From assembly GCA_937910695.1 (NCBI GenBank), contig CALEMW010000068.1:33243-97242 (forward strand): a stretch of 64,000 bases of DNA, in the 5' to 3' direction. The position numbers were made by a program, and so were the translations under genes. Source of the stretch: an uncultured bacterium (GTDB lineage: Bacteria > Krumholzibacteriota > Krumholzibacteriia > LZORAL124-64-63). Numbering within the stretch: position 1 is the stretch's first letter; every line of letters begins with the position of its first letter. The notes beneath the pieces are model-generated. The model saw only the letters and a list, made by a program, of their open reading frames with translations, was not told the DNA's origin and searched no databases. Positions 15,691-23,377 of the stretch are shown in pieces.

Positions 15691-16405
15691 GATCCCACGT
15701 CACCTGTGGCTTGCTCGCCTTCCCCTCGGCGCCGCAGAATCGGCAGCTGAAGATGGCGTGCTTCCCGTTCCAAACGACGTGGTTCCCCGGCTCGTGTTGG
15801 CATGGAATCGCCTTGACGTAGAGCATGGCCGGGATGCTCATCATGTCCTCCTCGCCCTCAGAGGTGATCGTGAGGAGGTCCACGTTGTTCTTGGTGCCCC
15901 CGGCCGCCGTGATGTGCAGAGGCTCCCCGGCGTCACCAACGACGAGGATGTCACCCTCCTTCAGGTCCGAAGCCAACACCTGCTTGGCCTTCTCGTGCAG
16001 GACCTCCCGCATGAACCAGATTGACTCTTCAGGTTCCTGCGCCGCAGCCTCCTCCTCAACCTCCTCCTCCGGCGGAGGGGCCTCCTCGATCTCCTCCTCC
16101 GTGGGCGGGAGGTAGTTGTCCAGAAGATCCACCCAGGGGCCCGTCCTGCTGAACTGAGCCAAGACGAAAGGGATCCCTTCCTTCTTGAGGTCCCGGCACA
16201 CGGCTGTGGGGTGGGCACCATGCACCGTGGCCACGATGGCCACATCACAGGACGTGGGGATGTCCTTGTTGCCATAGCTGGACCCGGATTCCCAGTGCTT
16301 GTAGATGTAGGCCCCCCGGGTCTCTCGGAGCCACGCGTCTAACTCATCTCGCCGGTCCTTTGGGAACCCGACGAGAAACACCTTCCTTGCAGGCCTTTTA
16401 GCCAT
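15683..16405 (-). CDS. DUF2325-like protein with acidic linker, 240 aa
   Basis: Residues 8-90 (KVFLVGFPKDRRDELDAWL, DVAIVATVHGAHPTAVCRDL, GIPFVLAQFSRTG) resemble the DUF2325 pattern of a glycine-ended strand, then a 'D.vv..t..vsH' strand, then a K..G.P strand. A Glu/Pro-rich linker follows and then a C-terminal half with CQHEPGNHVVWNGKHAIFSC and a FCG zinc-ribbon-like pair. Similarity is weak; function unknown. Confidence 0.5.
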   Translation of the reverse strand: MAKRPARKVFLVGFPKDRRDELDAWLRETRGAYIYKHWESGSSYGNKDIPTSCDVAIVATVHGAHPTAVCRDLKKEGIPFVLAQFSRTGPWVDLLDNYLPPTEEEIEEAPPPEEEVEEEAAAQEPEESIWFMREVLHEKAKQVLASDLKEGDILVVGDAGEPLHITAAGGTKNNVDLLTITSEGEEDMMSIPAMLYVKAIPCQHEPGNHVVWNGKHAIFSCRFCGAEGKASKPQVTWDHA

Positions 16406-16452
16406 TCTCTCCTCCTTTGGTTGTAGAGATACGTGCAGGGGTAGTTGCTTCT

Positions 16453-16480
16453 CTTATGCCCTGCACGCGAGAAAGATTGC
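16453..16480 (-). promoter_or_regulatory. Phage-type promoter
   Basis: Complement: GCAATCT, 15 nt, CATAAG, starting right at the end of the preceding terminator; drives the gene at 16405. Confidence 0.6.
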
Positions 16481-16481
16481 T

Positions 16482-16501
16482 AAAAAGCCGGCGAACCGGC
16501 T
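16482..16501 (-). terminator. Intrinsic terminator
   Basis: Complement: AGCCGG TTCG CCGGCT TTTTAGC. Confidence 0.85.
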
Positions 16502-16749
16502 CAGTTGTTGCCATCCACCTTTTTATCGGGGATGACGACAAGCTCCTGCGTGGGCTGGGCTTCCTCCACCTTGACGGGGATCACACCCAACTTGGTCCCG
16601 TTGACCACAATCTGCTCTGGCGTCTCGTTCCAGTTGAGTCCTGAACAAGACCAGGACCTCGCCTCCGTGACGCCATCGGCGTACTTGAAGCGGATCTCTA
16701 TCTCGATGGACAGGGGCTTTCCTCTCTGGACTGGCCGGTCAGCCATCAC
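16501..16749 (-). CDS. Hypothetical protein, 82 aa
   Basis: Not recognised. Beta-rich (LSIEIEIRFKYADGVTEARS, IVVNGTKLGVIPVKVEE). Last gene of a leftward unit, stop codon inside the terminator stem. Confidence 0.55.
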   Translation of the reverse strand: MMADRPVQRGKPLSIEIEIRFKYADGVTEARSWSCSGLNWNETPEQIVVNGTKLGVIPVKVEEAQPTQELVVIPDKKVDGNN

Positions 16750-16781
16750 GATCCTCCCGGGGTCTGCGAGGAGCTATCCTA

Positions 16782-17270
16782 CTACGCCGGCTCTTCGTTC
16801 TCCAGTTGTGGCCAGATCATGCCCGGCCGGTGGTGTGGGCGCTTACTGCGACGCCAGGCTCTTCTTGCTTCCTCTCCTTCCGGCCCCCGCGCGCGAGCGC
16901 GGTAGTGGCCCTCCACGTCGAAGCTCGTCGAGGTGCTGTGCCAGGGGCGGCGCGCCTTCCTCTTCGCATCCCGGTAGAGGATGATGGCGTCCCTCTCGAT
17001 GGTCTCCCAGATGTTGGTGGGGTCCACCTTCCACGTCCTGGCGTCGTCCGGCGGCCACACGTAGTCGTCGTAGGCCCGCCGCCGCACCGGGTCCCCCAGG
17101 GTGTGGTAGGCGTTCGAGCACACCTTGAACCTCTCCTCTGCCTCTTGGTCGCCCGGGTTCTTGTCCGGGTGCCACCGCAGCGCGCACTTCTTCCAAGCCT
17201 CCCTCACTTCAGCGTCCGTAGCCCCCGGGGGCACCCCCAGGACGCCGTACAGATCATCCAGGACCAGCAT
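16782..17270 (-). CDS. J-domain (DnaJ-like) protein, 162 aa
   Basis: Start set at MLVLDDLYGVLG (17270), overlapping the upstream stop. Residues 5-68 form a J domain: LYGVLGVPPGATDAEVREAW, WHPDKNPGD with the HPD tripeptide, and a TLGDPVRRRAYDDYV end. Family function: it stimulates DnaK/Hsp70 ATPase. The C-terminus is a basic tail without the glycine-rich or zinc-finger parts of DnaJ. It probably recruits host DnaK for phage purposes. Confidence 0.85.
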   Translation of the reverse strand: MLVLDDLYGVLGVPPGATDAEVREAWKKCALRWHPDKNPGDQEAEERFKVCSNAYHTLGDPVRRRAYDDYVWPPDDARTWKVDPTNIWETIERDAIILYRDAKRKARRPWHSTSTSFDVEGHYRARARGPEGEEARRAWRRSKRPHHRPGMIWPQLENEEPA

Positions 17271-17508
17271 CACGCTCTCGCTTCTCCACCTCGGCGGCCA
17301 CGGCCTTGTCCACCACGCCCCGGCCCAGCTCGGTGAGCACTGCCTGCCCATCCCTCTTCTGCACGTAGCGCATGCGCCGCAGGGAGGCCAAGGCCCTCTG
17401 GACCAGGGGCCGGGGGACGCTCGTCATGGCGGCCAGGGCCACAGACCCTTGACCCGGCCTCATGTACAGGGCCCGCATCACCGCCCACTGCTCACCCGTG
17501 ACAATCAT
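17254..17508 (-). CDS. Winged-helix DNA-binding protein, 84 aa
   Basis: Start at the ATG at 17508 (MIVTGEQWAVMRALYM), overlapping the upstream stop as ATGA. MarR-like winged helix pattern: ALAAMTSVPRPLVQRALASL, RRMRYVQKRDGQAVLTELG. Likely a small transcription regulator. Confidence 0.6.
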   Translation of the reverse strand: MIVTGEQWAVMRALYMRPGQGSVALAAMTSVPRPLVQRALASLRRMRYVQKRDGQAVLTELGRGVVDKAVAAEVEKRERDAGPG

Positions 17509-18011
17509 GAATGGACTGACCAGTCCTTCTCCTCCGGGCTGTAGTGGAGACCGAAGACGTAGGGCGTCTTGCCCACGACGCACACGAAACCGTGCTCGCC
17601 CATGTCCGCAGACGGGATGATCTCGTGCGCCTCGTCGCTTCTGCCCCAGAGGTCGCAGTAGTCCATCCAGCCCTCCCACCGAACCAGGATGCCCTCCTTG
17701 GCGGCCCAGAGGCGGTGCTCCTCCATGTGCTCCGAGTTCCGCACCGTCAGGACGTCAAAATCGAAGCCCCCCGCAACCCGGACTGCCGTGCGCGGGTCCA
17801 ACCCGATCTGCGCCTCCAGCGCGAGCAGGAAGCCCGCGAGATAAATCTCGTAGAGCGTTGCGCGCGGCTCCATGTCGCGGAGGCGGCTCACCACATTCGC
17901 GAACTCCTCCAGCGTGCTCGCGCGGCTCTTCGCGTAGCCCACCAGCTGCATGAGCTCCTTGTGCGCAGACTTGGTAAGACCAAAACCTTCCAACATTTCC
18001 CTCGTGTTCAT
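17505..18011 (-). CDS. Hypothetical protein, 168 aa
   Basis: Not recognised. An N-terminal helical part (LEEFANVVSRLRDM) is followed by a mixed alpha/beta region ending GKTPYVFGLHYSPEEKDW. First gene of its unit, with GGGAGG ahead of the start. Confidence 0.6.
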   Translation of the reverse strand: MNTREMLEGFGLTKSAHKELMQLVGYAKSRASTLEEFANVVSRLRDMEPRATLYEIYLAGFLLALEAQIGLDPRTAVRVAGGFDFDVLTVRNSEHMEEHRLWAAKEGILVRWEGWMDYCDLWGRSDEAHEIIPSADMGEHGFVCVVGKTPYVFGLHYSPEEKDWSVHS

Positions 18012-18039
18012 TTCAAACCTCCCAGGTTAAGTTGCTCTC

Positions 18040-18067
18040 CTTATACCCGGGTCATGGCTAAAATGAG
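18040..18067 (-). promoter_or_regulatory. Phage-type promoter (partial match)
   Basis: GGTATAAG on the complement about 30 nt before the ATG at 18011; the -35-like half is poor. Confidence 0.45.
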
Positions 18068-18085
18068 CGCCCGGGAAGGGCGCTC
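18060..18085 (-). terminator. Intrinsic terminator
   Basis: Complement: GAGCGCCC TTCCC GGGCGCTC ATTTTAGCC. Upstream (18086-18207) there is a further GTGCGGGG/CCCCGCAC hairpin and no gene I can support, only a short hydrophobic reading frame (LWCFAIAVGTAVLWLQSC) without a clear start. Confidence 0.7.
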
Positions 18086-18207
18086 AGCAGCTCTGCAACC
18101 ACAGAACTGCGGTCCCCACCGCGATGGCGAAGCACCACAGGGAAACCTCCAACGTGCGGGGAGGAGTGCCCCCCGCACGCTGGATTCCAAACCTGAGAGA
18201 CCTGCCC

Positions 18208-18813
18208 TTACGCGGATGCGGGGGCAGATTGAGCGGCCCTGTACCACGCATGGAGCTCTCCAGCGACCTTCGCCAGCTGGCCTGTCGTCTCCTCCAGGGA
18301 CTTCTCATCACCCGGAGAGATGTTCTTCTTGAGGCAGTCGGCCACGAAGGCGTGCGCCAGCCGGTGCTCAATGCCATCCTTCTCGTAGCCGGCGCTCATG
18401 ATGAAGGTGTCCACCAGCCTGCCCATGTTGGTGGACAGCTTCCCCGCCTGGGCCCGCAAGCTGCTGACCGTGCGAGGCACAACCTTCAGCGGCACAGGGG
18501 AGAAGTCGTCCAGCTCGGCGCCCGCCGCCTCGACGTTCTTCAGGAAGGTGTCCACGTCTCCCCCGCCCCGGCCGTCCAAGGCCATGGCGCACTGCTCAGC
18601 CGAGTCAGCGAAGGCGTCCAGCAGCGACCGCGCCTGCGCCACGTACCCCAGATACCGCTTCTTGAGCACGTCCCCGTGCTTCGTCCCCCCAAGCACCTTC
18701 AGCAGGGCCAGATGCTCGGCCTGCATCTCCATCAGCAGGCTCTCGACAGCCTTCTGAAACCTGTTTGTGTCCGCGGCCTGCGCGAGGGCCTGCATCCTTG
18801 CTGCGTCGTTCAT
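18208..18813 (-). CDS. Hypothetical all-helical protein, 201 aa
   Basis: Not recognised. Long alanine/leucine-rich helices (AVESLLMEMQAEHLALLKVL, ARSLLDAFADSAEQCAMAL) without cysteine clusters or catalytic motifs. Possibly an oligomeric scaffold. Single-gene unit with its own promoter and GGAGGAG site. Confidence 0.6.
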   Translation of the reverse strand: MNDAARMQALAQAADTNRFQKAVESLLMEMQAEHLALLKVLGGTKHGDVLKKRYLGYVAQARSLLDAFADSAEQCAMALDGRGGGDVDTFLKNVEAAGAELDDFSPVPLKVVPRTVSSLRAQAGKLSTNMGRLVDTFIMSAGYEKDGIEHRLAHAFVADCLKKNISPGDEKSLEETTGQLAKVAGELHAWYRAAQSAPASA

Positions 18814-18892
18814 CTACTCCTCCTTTAGCGTCCAGTTGTTGAGATGTGGTGGCCCCCTTGCGTCCAATCAAAGGGCTCCCACGACTTCCCCC

Positions 18893-18920
18893 CTTATATC
18901 AATCCTTTCGGGCTTTTCGC
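18893..18920 (-). promoter_or_regulatory. Phage-type promoter
   Basis: Complement: GCGAAAA, 15 nt, TATAAG; leader of about 80 nt to the ATG at 18813. It overlaps the 3' end of the gene at 18899. Confidence 0.6.
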
Positions 18921-19300
18921 AGGGCGGCGGAGAACTTGGGATACAGGGCTGTGGAGAGATGCAGGGTGGCCAACTCCTCCCCGCCCTCTTCCGGGGGGTC
19001 GATAAAGATGAGACCGAGGAGCCCAGCCAGGCCATCCTGATTGGCGAAACCCTGGTCGTGCCAAGCTGAAAGGTTCACCACGCGCCCGGTCACTATCCCC
19101 TGCAACCGAGGGATCCTTTGCTTCCCCATGGGCCGGATGACCCGCAGCAACTCCGAGATCTTGTACACGTCCTGGTGCTCTTCCCTCGACACGTCCAGAA
19201 GATCCACCAAATCAGGCGCGACCGTGAACCTCGTGATAGCCAATCCCATCTTCTTCAAAACAGAGACAGCCAAGTCTGCTTCCTGAACTGTTCTGCGCAT
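18899..19300 (-). CDS. Hypothetical protein, 133 aa
   Basis: Start at the ATG at 19300 (MRRTVQEADLAVSV) after AAGGAGG. Not recognised; contains PDLVDLLDVSREEHQDVYKI and a hydrophobic LAGLLGLIFIDPP stretch. It follows the terminator at 19336. Confidence 0.6.
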   Translation of the reverse strand: MRRTVQEADLAVSVLKKMGLAITRFTVAPDLVDLLDVSREEHQDVYKISELLRVIRPMGKQRIPRLQGIVTGRVVNLSAWHDQGFANQDGLAGLLGLIFIDPPEEGGEELATLHLSTALYPKFSAALRKARKD

Positions 19301-19335
19301 CCGGGAGCCTCCTTCCCCGCCGATCCTATCACAAC

Positions 19336-19369
19336 TAAAAAAGGGCCCGCACACCGAAGTGGCGGGCCC
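19336..19369 (-). terminator. Intrinsic terminator
   Basis: Complement: GGGCCCGC, 11-nt loop, GCGGGCCC, then TTTTTTAG. Confidence 0.85.
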
Positions 19370-19386
19370 CACCGGCCAGGCCGGCA

Positions 19387-19998
19387 CTACTTCTTGACGA
19401 CGTTCAGCTCCTCACCGTTGGCCAGCCTCACCGCCAGGCCCATCATGGCGCCCATCGGCCTCCAGTCCATCGGGGGGAGCTCCCCAGTGCACAGGCGGAG
19501 GAACTTCATATCCTCCACCATGGCCTGAGCCTTCAGAGGGCCGCTGTTCCACCAGGCTACCTGGTGGTCCTTGCAGCAGTGCTCCATGGGCGTGGTGACG
19601 AAGTACGCCCGACAGGACAGCGGCGCCACGTCATACCCGAAGCACTGCCCCTTGCGGCGCAGGACGCACTCCTCGTCCCGCTCCACCCACGCCGCCGTCC
19701 TCGCATCCGACCCCTCCGCCGCGGGGTCACCCAAGACCAGGTCCATCTCGTTGCCCTGGTCGATGAGGCGGTTGACCAGGCCCGGGCGGTTCTGGAACCG
19801 CACGAGCATCACCACGGCCTCAAACATCAAGGCCAGGGGGATGGTCTTGCAGCACCCGTGGTGGTCACAGGCATCACAAGACGGCGGCGGATGGACGCTT
19901 CTCATGGTGGCGGCCCAGATGTTCCGGGCCTCGTCGTAGCGAGCCTTCAGGTCCATGGCCCGCTGAATGAACTCCTCGCTGGGGACGATGAGTTTCAT
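19387..19998 (-). CDS. YkgJ-like cysteine-cluster protein
   Basis: A 203-residue protein. CDACDHHGCCK provides a CxxCx4CC cluster and CFGYDVAPLSCRAYF the second conserved half of YkgJ-type putative Zn/Fe-chelating proteins. Reaction unknown in the family. A second, diverged copy lies at 36720-37427. Last gene of a three-gene unit with the HAD-like gene. Confidence 0.65.
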   Translation of the reverse strand: MKLIVPSEEFIQRAMDLKARYDEARNIWAATMRSVHPPPSCDACDHHGCCKTIPLALMFEAVVMLVRFQNRPGLVNRLIDQGNEMDLVLGDPAAEGSDARTAAWVERDEECVLRRKGQCFGYDVAPLSCRAYFVTTPMEHCCKDHQVAWWNSGPLKAQAMVEDMKFLRLCTGELPPMDWRPMGAMMGLAVRLANGEELNVVKK

Positions 19999-20651
19999 GA
20001 TTCCACCATGAGAAGCTGAGCCACGTCCGCCGCGGACATGCGGTAGACGTCCTGGAAGCCCATCCCCGGGATGCAGGTGTTCCAGGGCTGCGCGGGGACC
20101 AGGATGGCCCGGGCCAGGTTGGAGGAGGCCAGCCTGGCAATCGTGATGGGATCGTCCTCAAGAACCACCACGTCGCCCTCCTTGGACAGCTCCTCCAAGA
20201 CAGCGAGCTTGTCCTTCCCCCAATGAAACTCGGGGGTGATCCCCTTGAGCATCCCCAACCAGTACATCTGGCTGGCCGTGCTCATGCACACCTCCTCGCC
20301 AGTCCTGGCCGAGGCGTAGTGCAGCGGGCGCATCTTGTACGCCCACAAGGACAGTGCCTTCCAAAGCGGCTCGATAACTCCCGCCATGCTCAGGCACTGC
20401 TGCCAGTCGCGCAGCTGGCTCTGCACATTCCGGAGGTGATCCTCCGTGATGTGCGCGCCCCGCCCCTGCTCCCGCCCCTTTCGGACAATGAGCCGGGAGA
20501 AGCGCTCCTCCCCGTGGACGTCCGGGGAGAAGTCGTCCGTCTCCAACATGATGGCAGTGGTTCTCCAGACCACTGCCTTCAGAAGAGGAAGGATGTCAAA
20601 CACGACCCCGTCCAGGTCGCTCTGGATGATGCACTTTTTGTGCACGATCAT
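19995..20651 (-). CDS. HAD-like phosphatase, 218 aa
   Basis: CIIQSDLDGVVFD near the N-terminus is the HAD nucleophile motif DxDG. A helical cap-like insert follows and then EGDVVVLEDDPITIARLA, consistent with the C-terminal acidic motif of the fold. Substrate unknown; phage HAD proteins are often 5'-nucleotidases or polynucleotide 3'-phosphatases. Overlaps neighbours on both sides. Confidence 0.65.
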   Translation of the reverse strand: MIVHKKCIIQSDLDGVVFDILPLLKAVVWRTTAIMLETDDFSPDVHGEERFSRLIVRKGREQGRGAHITEDHLRNVQSQLRDWQQCLSMAGVIEPLWKALSLWAYKMRPLHYASARTGEEVCMSTASQMYWLGMLKGITPEFHWGKDKLAVLEELSKEGDVVVLEDDPITIARLASSNLARAILVPAQPWNTCIPGMGFQDVYRMSAADVAQLLMVES

Positions 20652-20869
20652 ATCCGCACCTCAATCTCGACGATGAGGAGGTCGTCGATCCTGTAAATGT
20701 CAAACCCCGGTCGCTTATCCTCGTGCGGGGTTGGGCAGCACACTACCTCAAGATCATCTCCCTGGCCGGCCAGAACCTCATGGTCCTGCATGTGCTGCCC
20801 GCACGCGCCGCAAAGGGAGTCGCCGCATCTGCATTTCTGCAAAACGCGAACACTAGAATCACCAGTCAT
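20648..20869 (-). CDS. Small zinc-ribbon protein, 73 aa
   Basis: Cysteines in CRCGDSLCGACGQH and a later VCC pair suggest a metal site; the C-terminus is an IYRIDDLLIVEIEVRI strand. First gene of the unit, behind promoter 20899 and an AAGGAGG site. Confidence 0.6.
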   Translation of the reverse strand: MTGDSSVRVLQKCRCGDSLCGACGQHMQDHEVLAGQGDDLEVVCCPTPHEDKRPGFDIYRIDDLLIVEIEVRI

Positions 20870-20898
20870 ATTGCCTCCTTGAGTGGGTGACTACCCCT

Positions 20899-20926
20899 CT
20901 TATCCCCACCTCGAAGGCGTGTTTGT
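20899..20926 (-). promoter_or_regulatory. Phage-type promoter
   Basis: Complement: CAAACA, 15 nt, GATAAG within GGGGATAAG; ATG 30 nt downstream. Confidence 0.65.
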
Positions 20927-20929
20927 GCT

Positions 20930-20957
20930 AAAATACCGGCCCCGCGAGGGGGCCGGT
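20930..20957 (-). terminator. Intrinsic terminator
   Basis: Complement: ACCGGCCCC, short loop, GGGGCCGGT, then ATTTTAGC. Ends the operon beginning at 24243. Confidence 0.8.
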
Positions 20958-20973
20958 CCGGCCCGAAGGCCGC

Positions 20974-21267
20974 CTACTCGGAGTCCGCAGGCTCCGGGAC
21001 AAACCCGAGCTTCTTCAGCTCGACGTCCAGCTCCTCCACTTCATGCTTCACCAGCATCTTCTCGATCCACTTGTCAGGGATCTTCTCCAGCACCCCACGC
21101 TCCAGGGTACAGATCATGATCTCCCCGCCGGGGTTGATCCCCAGCTCCCACGTGCGCCTCACAGCCAGGTCCACGTTGTAAGCCCTCACCAGGCAAGCAC
21201 CGAGGAATCCCATCTCGTTCGCGAAGCTCATCCAGAATAGCTCATCCGACTTCTTGCTGAGTGTCAT
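20974..21267 (-). CDS. Hypothetical protein, 97 aa
   Basis: Not recognised. WMSFANEMGFLGACLVRAYN at the N-terminus, then a helical C-terminus (IEKMLVKHEVEELDVELKKL). Last gene of a long operon. Confidence 0.55.
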   Translation of the reverse strand: MTLSKKSDELFWMSFANEMGFLGACLVRAYNVDLAVRRTWELGINPGGEIMICTLERGVLEKIPDKWIEKMLVKHEVEELDVELKKLGFVPEPADSE

Positions 21268-21542
21268 CGGAAGAACCTCGCTCTCGGGCAGCTCTCCAAG
21301 ACCTTGGCCTTGGCCGCGCCCCGTGAATGTGCCCGCACGTAGAGGGCCCGGCCATCAGAGTCCCACGCGCACCACATGGTGTCCGGCGCGCCCCAGTACG
21401 CCCCGCCCTTGTCGTAGCAGCCGTCGTACAACCGCATGCGCCGCAAGTACAGCTTCTCAGTTGTGTCCTCCGGCAGGTCGCTGACCCTTCCCATGGGGGC
21501 GCCCCGCGAACCACCAACCCCCGCCTCGTAGGGAGCGCCCAT
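21264..21542 (-). CDS. Hypothetical protein, 92 aa
   Basis: Start at the ATG at 21542, overlapping the upstream stop. Aromatic-rich centre (GGAYWGAPDTMWCAWDSDGR) and basic C-terminus. Not recognised. Confidence 0.55.
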   Translation of the reverse strand: MGAPYEAGVGGSRGAPMGRVSDLPEDTTEKLYLRRMRLYDGCYDKGGAYWGAPDTMWCAWDSDGRALYVRAHSRGAAKAKVLESCPRARFFR

Positions 21543-21739
21543 CACGCACCCTCCCCTGGCAGTATGCCCCCCGGGGCATGGTAGCGCTTGGACAGCTCTG
21601 CCCACACCTCCGGCCAGGCCCGCTGTAGCAGGGCCTTGTTCTCGTCATCGGCCTGCCGCATGGCCGCCATGATCAGCGCGTAGAAGGGCGCCATCGCGAG
21701 CTCCTTGTTCTGGCTGTACCTGTAGTCGTAAAGGCTCAC
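21542..21739 (-). CDS. Hypothetical protein, 65 aa, GTG start
   Basis: GTG at 21739 overlaps the upstream stop (GTGA), giving VSLYDYRYSQNKELA. Helical (MAPFYALIMAAMRQ). Not recognised. Confidence 0.5.
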   Translation of the reverse strand: MSLYDYRYSQNKELAMAPFYALIMAAMRQADDENKALLQRAWPEVWAELSKRYHAPGGILPGEGA

Positions 21740-21918
21740 TGGGACACCTCCGTCCCGCCGTGCAGAGGTGGATTTGTGCAGGGGTGCTCCAGCAGCTCCC
21801 TGTTCCACAGCTCGACCACATCATCGTTGGCGTGGCTGAAGGGGGGGTTGCACGCCGCCAAGACGGCACGCTGGATCCTCCCCAGCTTCTTGCAGTTGAT
21901 GCACTCACCGCACCTCAT
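21736..21918 (-). CDS. Small hypothetical protein, 60 aa
   Basis: CGECINC near the N-terminus suggests a metal-binding knuckle; the rest is helical. Overlaps genes on both sides. Not recognised. Confidence 0.5.
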   Translation of the reverse strand: MRCGECINCKKLGRIQRAVLAACNPPFSHANDDVVELWNRELLEHPCTNPPLHGGTEVSQ

Positions 21919-22087
21919 CGTCGTCCTCCTTGGGCTTCAGCGCCAGGCCGTACTTCCCCCAGTAGATCCCCTTCTTGGCATCGGCCAGCTGCGCCGCTTT
22001 GTACCGCTCGCTATCGTCCGCGGGGAAGCGCACGGAGGCATTTATGTGCAGGCACGACGGAAGGCTCCCATTTCTACCCCGCTTCAT
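21905..22087 (-). CDS. Small hypothetical protein, 60 aa
   Basis: Basic and aromatic (KAAQLADAKKGIYWGKYGLA) with an acidic end. Overlaps genes on both sides. Not recognised. Confidence 0.5.
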   Translation of the reverse strand: MKRGRNGSLPSCLHINASVRFPADDSERYKAAQLADAKKGIYWGKYGLALKPKEDDDEVR

Positions 22088-22529
22088 TGGCGTCCTCCTT
22101 CACAGCGTCGCAGGGGTTCCCGCGCTCGAGGACCTCCACCAGCCGCATGCCCTCGCCGTCCTTCTCAGCCCGGATGACCAGGCCGTGCGCGCGGGGGACC
22201 ATCTCCTCCCCCACCCGGATCGCCTTGGTCTCCTCGTCCTCGAGGAAGGGGACGAAGGCCACCAGCTTGCGTTCAGCCCCCTCCACGATCTTCCCGGCCG
22301 CCAGGCGCCCCGCGTACTTCTCGCTGGACTTGTACATCCCCACGAACGCGCAGAACTCGCAGTGCTGGTCCGGGATGGCCACCCGCATCGGTCCGGTGTA
22401 GCGGACCTTGTCGGAACTTGGCCCCCGCATCTTGAGCAGCACAGAGGGCATGTACGCTCCGCAGATGCTGCACGCCTGCATGACGGCTGTCCCCAAGGGG
22501 GCCTCCTTGAAATTGTCGGTGCGCTTCAC
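22074..22529 (-). CDS. Zinc-ribbon protein, 151 aa
   Basis: CSIC at about 20 and CEFC at about 58 are likely zinc ligands. A beta-rich C-terminal half (KLVAFVPFLEDEETKAIRVG) follows. Function unknown. Confidence 0.55.
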   Translation of the reverse strand: MKRTDNFKEAPLGTAVMQACSICGAYMPSVLLKMRGPSSDKVRYTGPMRVAIPDQHCEFCAFVGMYKSSEKYAGRLAAGKIVEGAERKLVAFVPFLEDEETKAIRVGEEMVPRAHGLVIRAEKDGEGMRLVEVLERGNPCDAVKEDANEAG

Positions 22530-23377
22530 TCCTTCCTCCTGTCTTCCAGGGCGCCGGACAGGTCAATCCTGTTAGTCGCCTCCTCGTCGTTGATGTCAGC
22601 CCAGACGTGCAGGCGCCACTTGCCCTCGTGGTGCTCCAAGAAGATCGGCGCGCCGGCCCCATCCTCAGAGGTGCAGTCCCCCAACCCCTCAGGTACGATG
22701 ACCAATCCCGCGGCCTCCTCGATGATCTGAACCGCGCGGGGCACCCGGTCATCACCGCTCACCTTGTAGGGCGGCTCAGTGCTCACGCTGTTCCAGGTCT
22801 TCCCCAGGAGAGGCTTCTTGATCATCGGCTTCTTGGGCTTGCCGATGGCCGGCTTGTCCATGCGCTGGAAGCCCACGAAGCGGGTCTCCTTCTCCCCCTC
22901 CGCGCGCGTGTGCAGCGCGCAGAGGTAGTCGCCGCCGAGGGCCACGTTGAGCACCTTCTGGATGCCCAGGCCGCCCCAGGCCACCTGGCGCGAGCTCATG
23001 TCGAGGATCCGCACGAAGGTCAAGGCCTCCATCTCCTGCCGCCGGTGGGCCACCAGCTTGTTGAGCCGCTCGATGGCCTGGTCCGGGTAGGTGGGCTTCT
23101 CCTCCTCGGGGCACGCGGCCCCACACTCCCCACGGCACTTGACCCAGCCGGCCACGTGCTCCACCGTGCCCTGCCTGCACAGGGGGCATTCATCTCCGTG
23201 GTTCGTGTTGCGCAGCTCCTGCACCTCCCTCACCGAGTAGCAGAGGTCCCCACAGTGGCTGCACTCCCCATGGGGCACGACCTCCCCGGGCTTCACAAGC
23301 TCATGAAGCCTCCCGGTGACCGGGAGAATCTGGGTCTCGTCCAGGAGGTCTTCGCAGCCCCTGCACTTGAAGATCAC
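22526..23377 (-). CDS. Multi-cysteine protein, 283 aa, GTG start
   Basis: GTG at 23377 overlaps the upstream TGA; the protein begins VIFKCRGCEDLL. At least four CxxC-type pairs occur in the first 100 residues (CRGC, CSHC, CPLC, CRGEC). A helical segment and then a lysine/proline-rich linker (KPAIGKPKKPMIKKP) follow, and a beta-rich end (APIFLEHHEGKWRLHVWADI). It is translationally coupled to the HhH/zinc protein upstream. Unassigned. Confidence 0.55.
   Translation of the reverse strand: MIFKCRGCEDLLDETQILPVTGRLHELVKPGEVVPHGECSHCGDLCYSVREVQELRNTNHGDECPLCRQGTVEHVAGWVKCRGECGAACPEEEKPTYPDQAIERLNKLVAHRRQEMEALTFVRILDMSSRQVAWGGLGIQKVLNVALGGDYLCALHTRAEGEKETRFVGFQRMDKPAIGKPKKPMIKKPLLGKTWNSVSTEPPYKVSGDDRVPRAVQIIEEAAGLVIVPEGLGDCTSEDGAGAPIFLEHHEGKWRLHVWADINDEEATNRIDLSGALEDRRKE

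Noticed and set aside
18086..18207. Short hydrophobic ORF (LWCFAIAVGTAVLWLQSC) as a membrane peptide gene
   Set aside because: No start codon with a well-placed ribosome-binding site; it overlaps a terminator-like hairpin.
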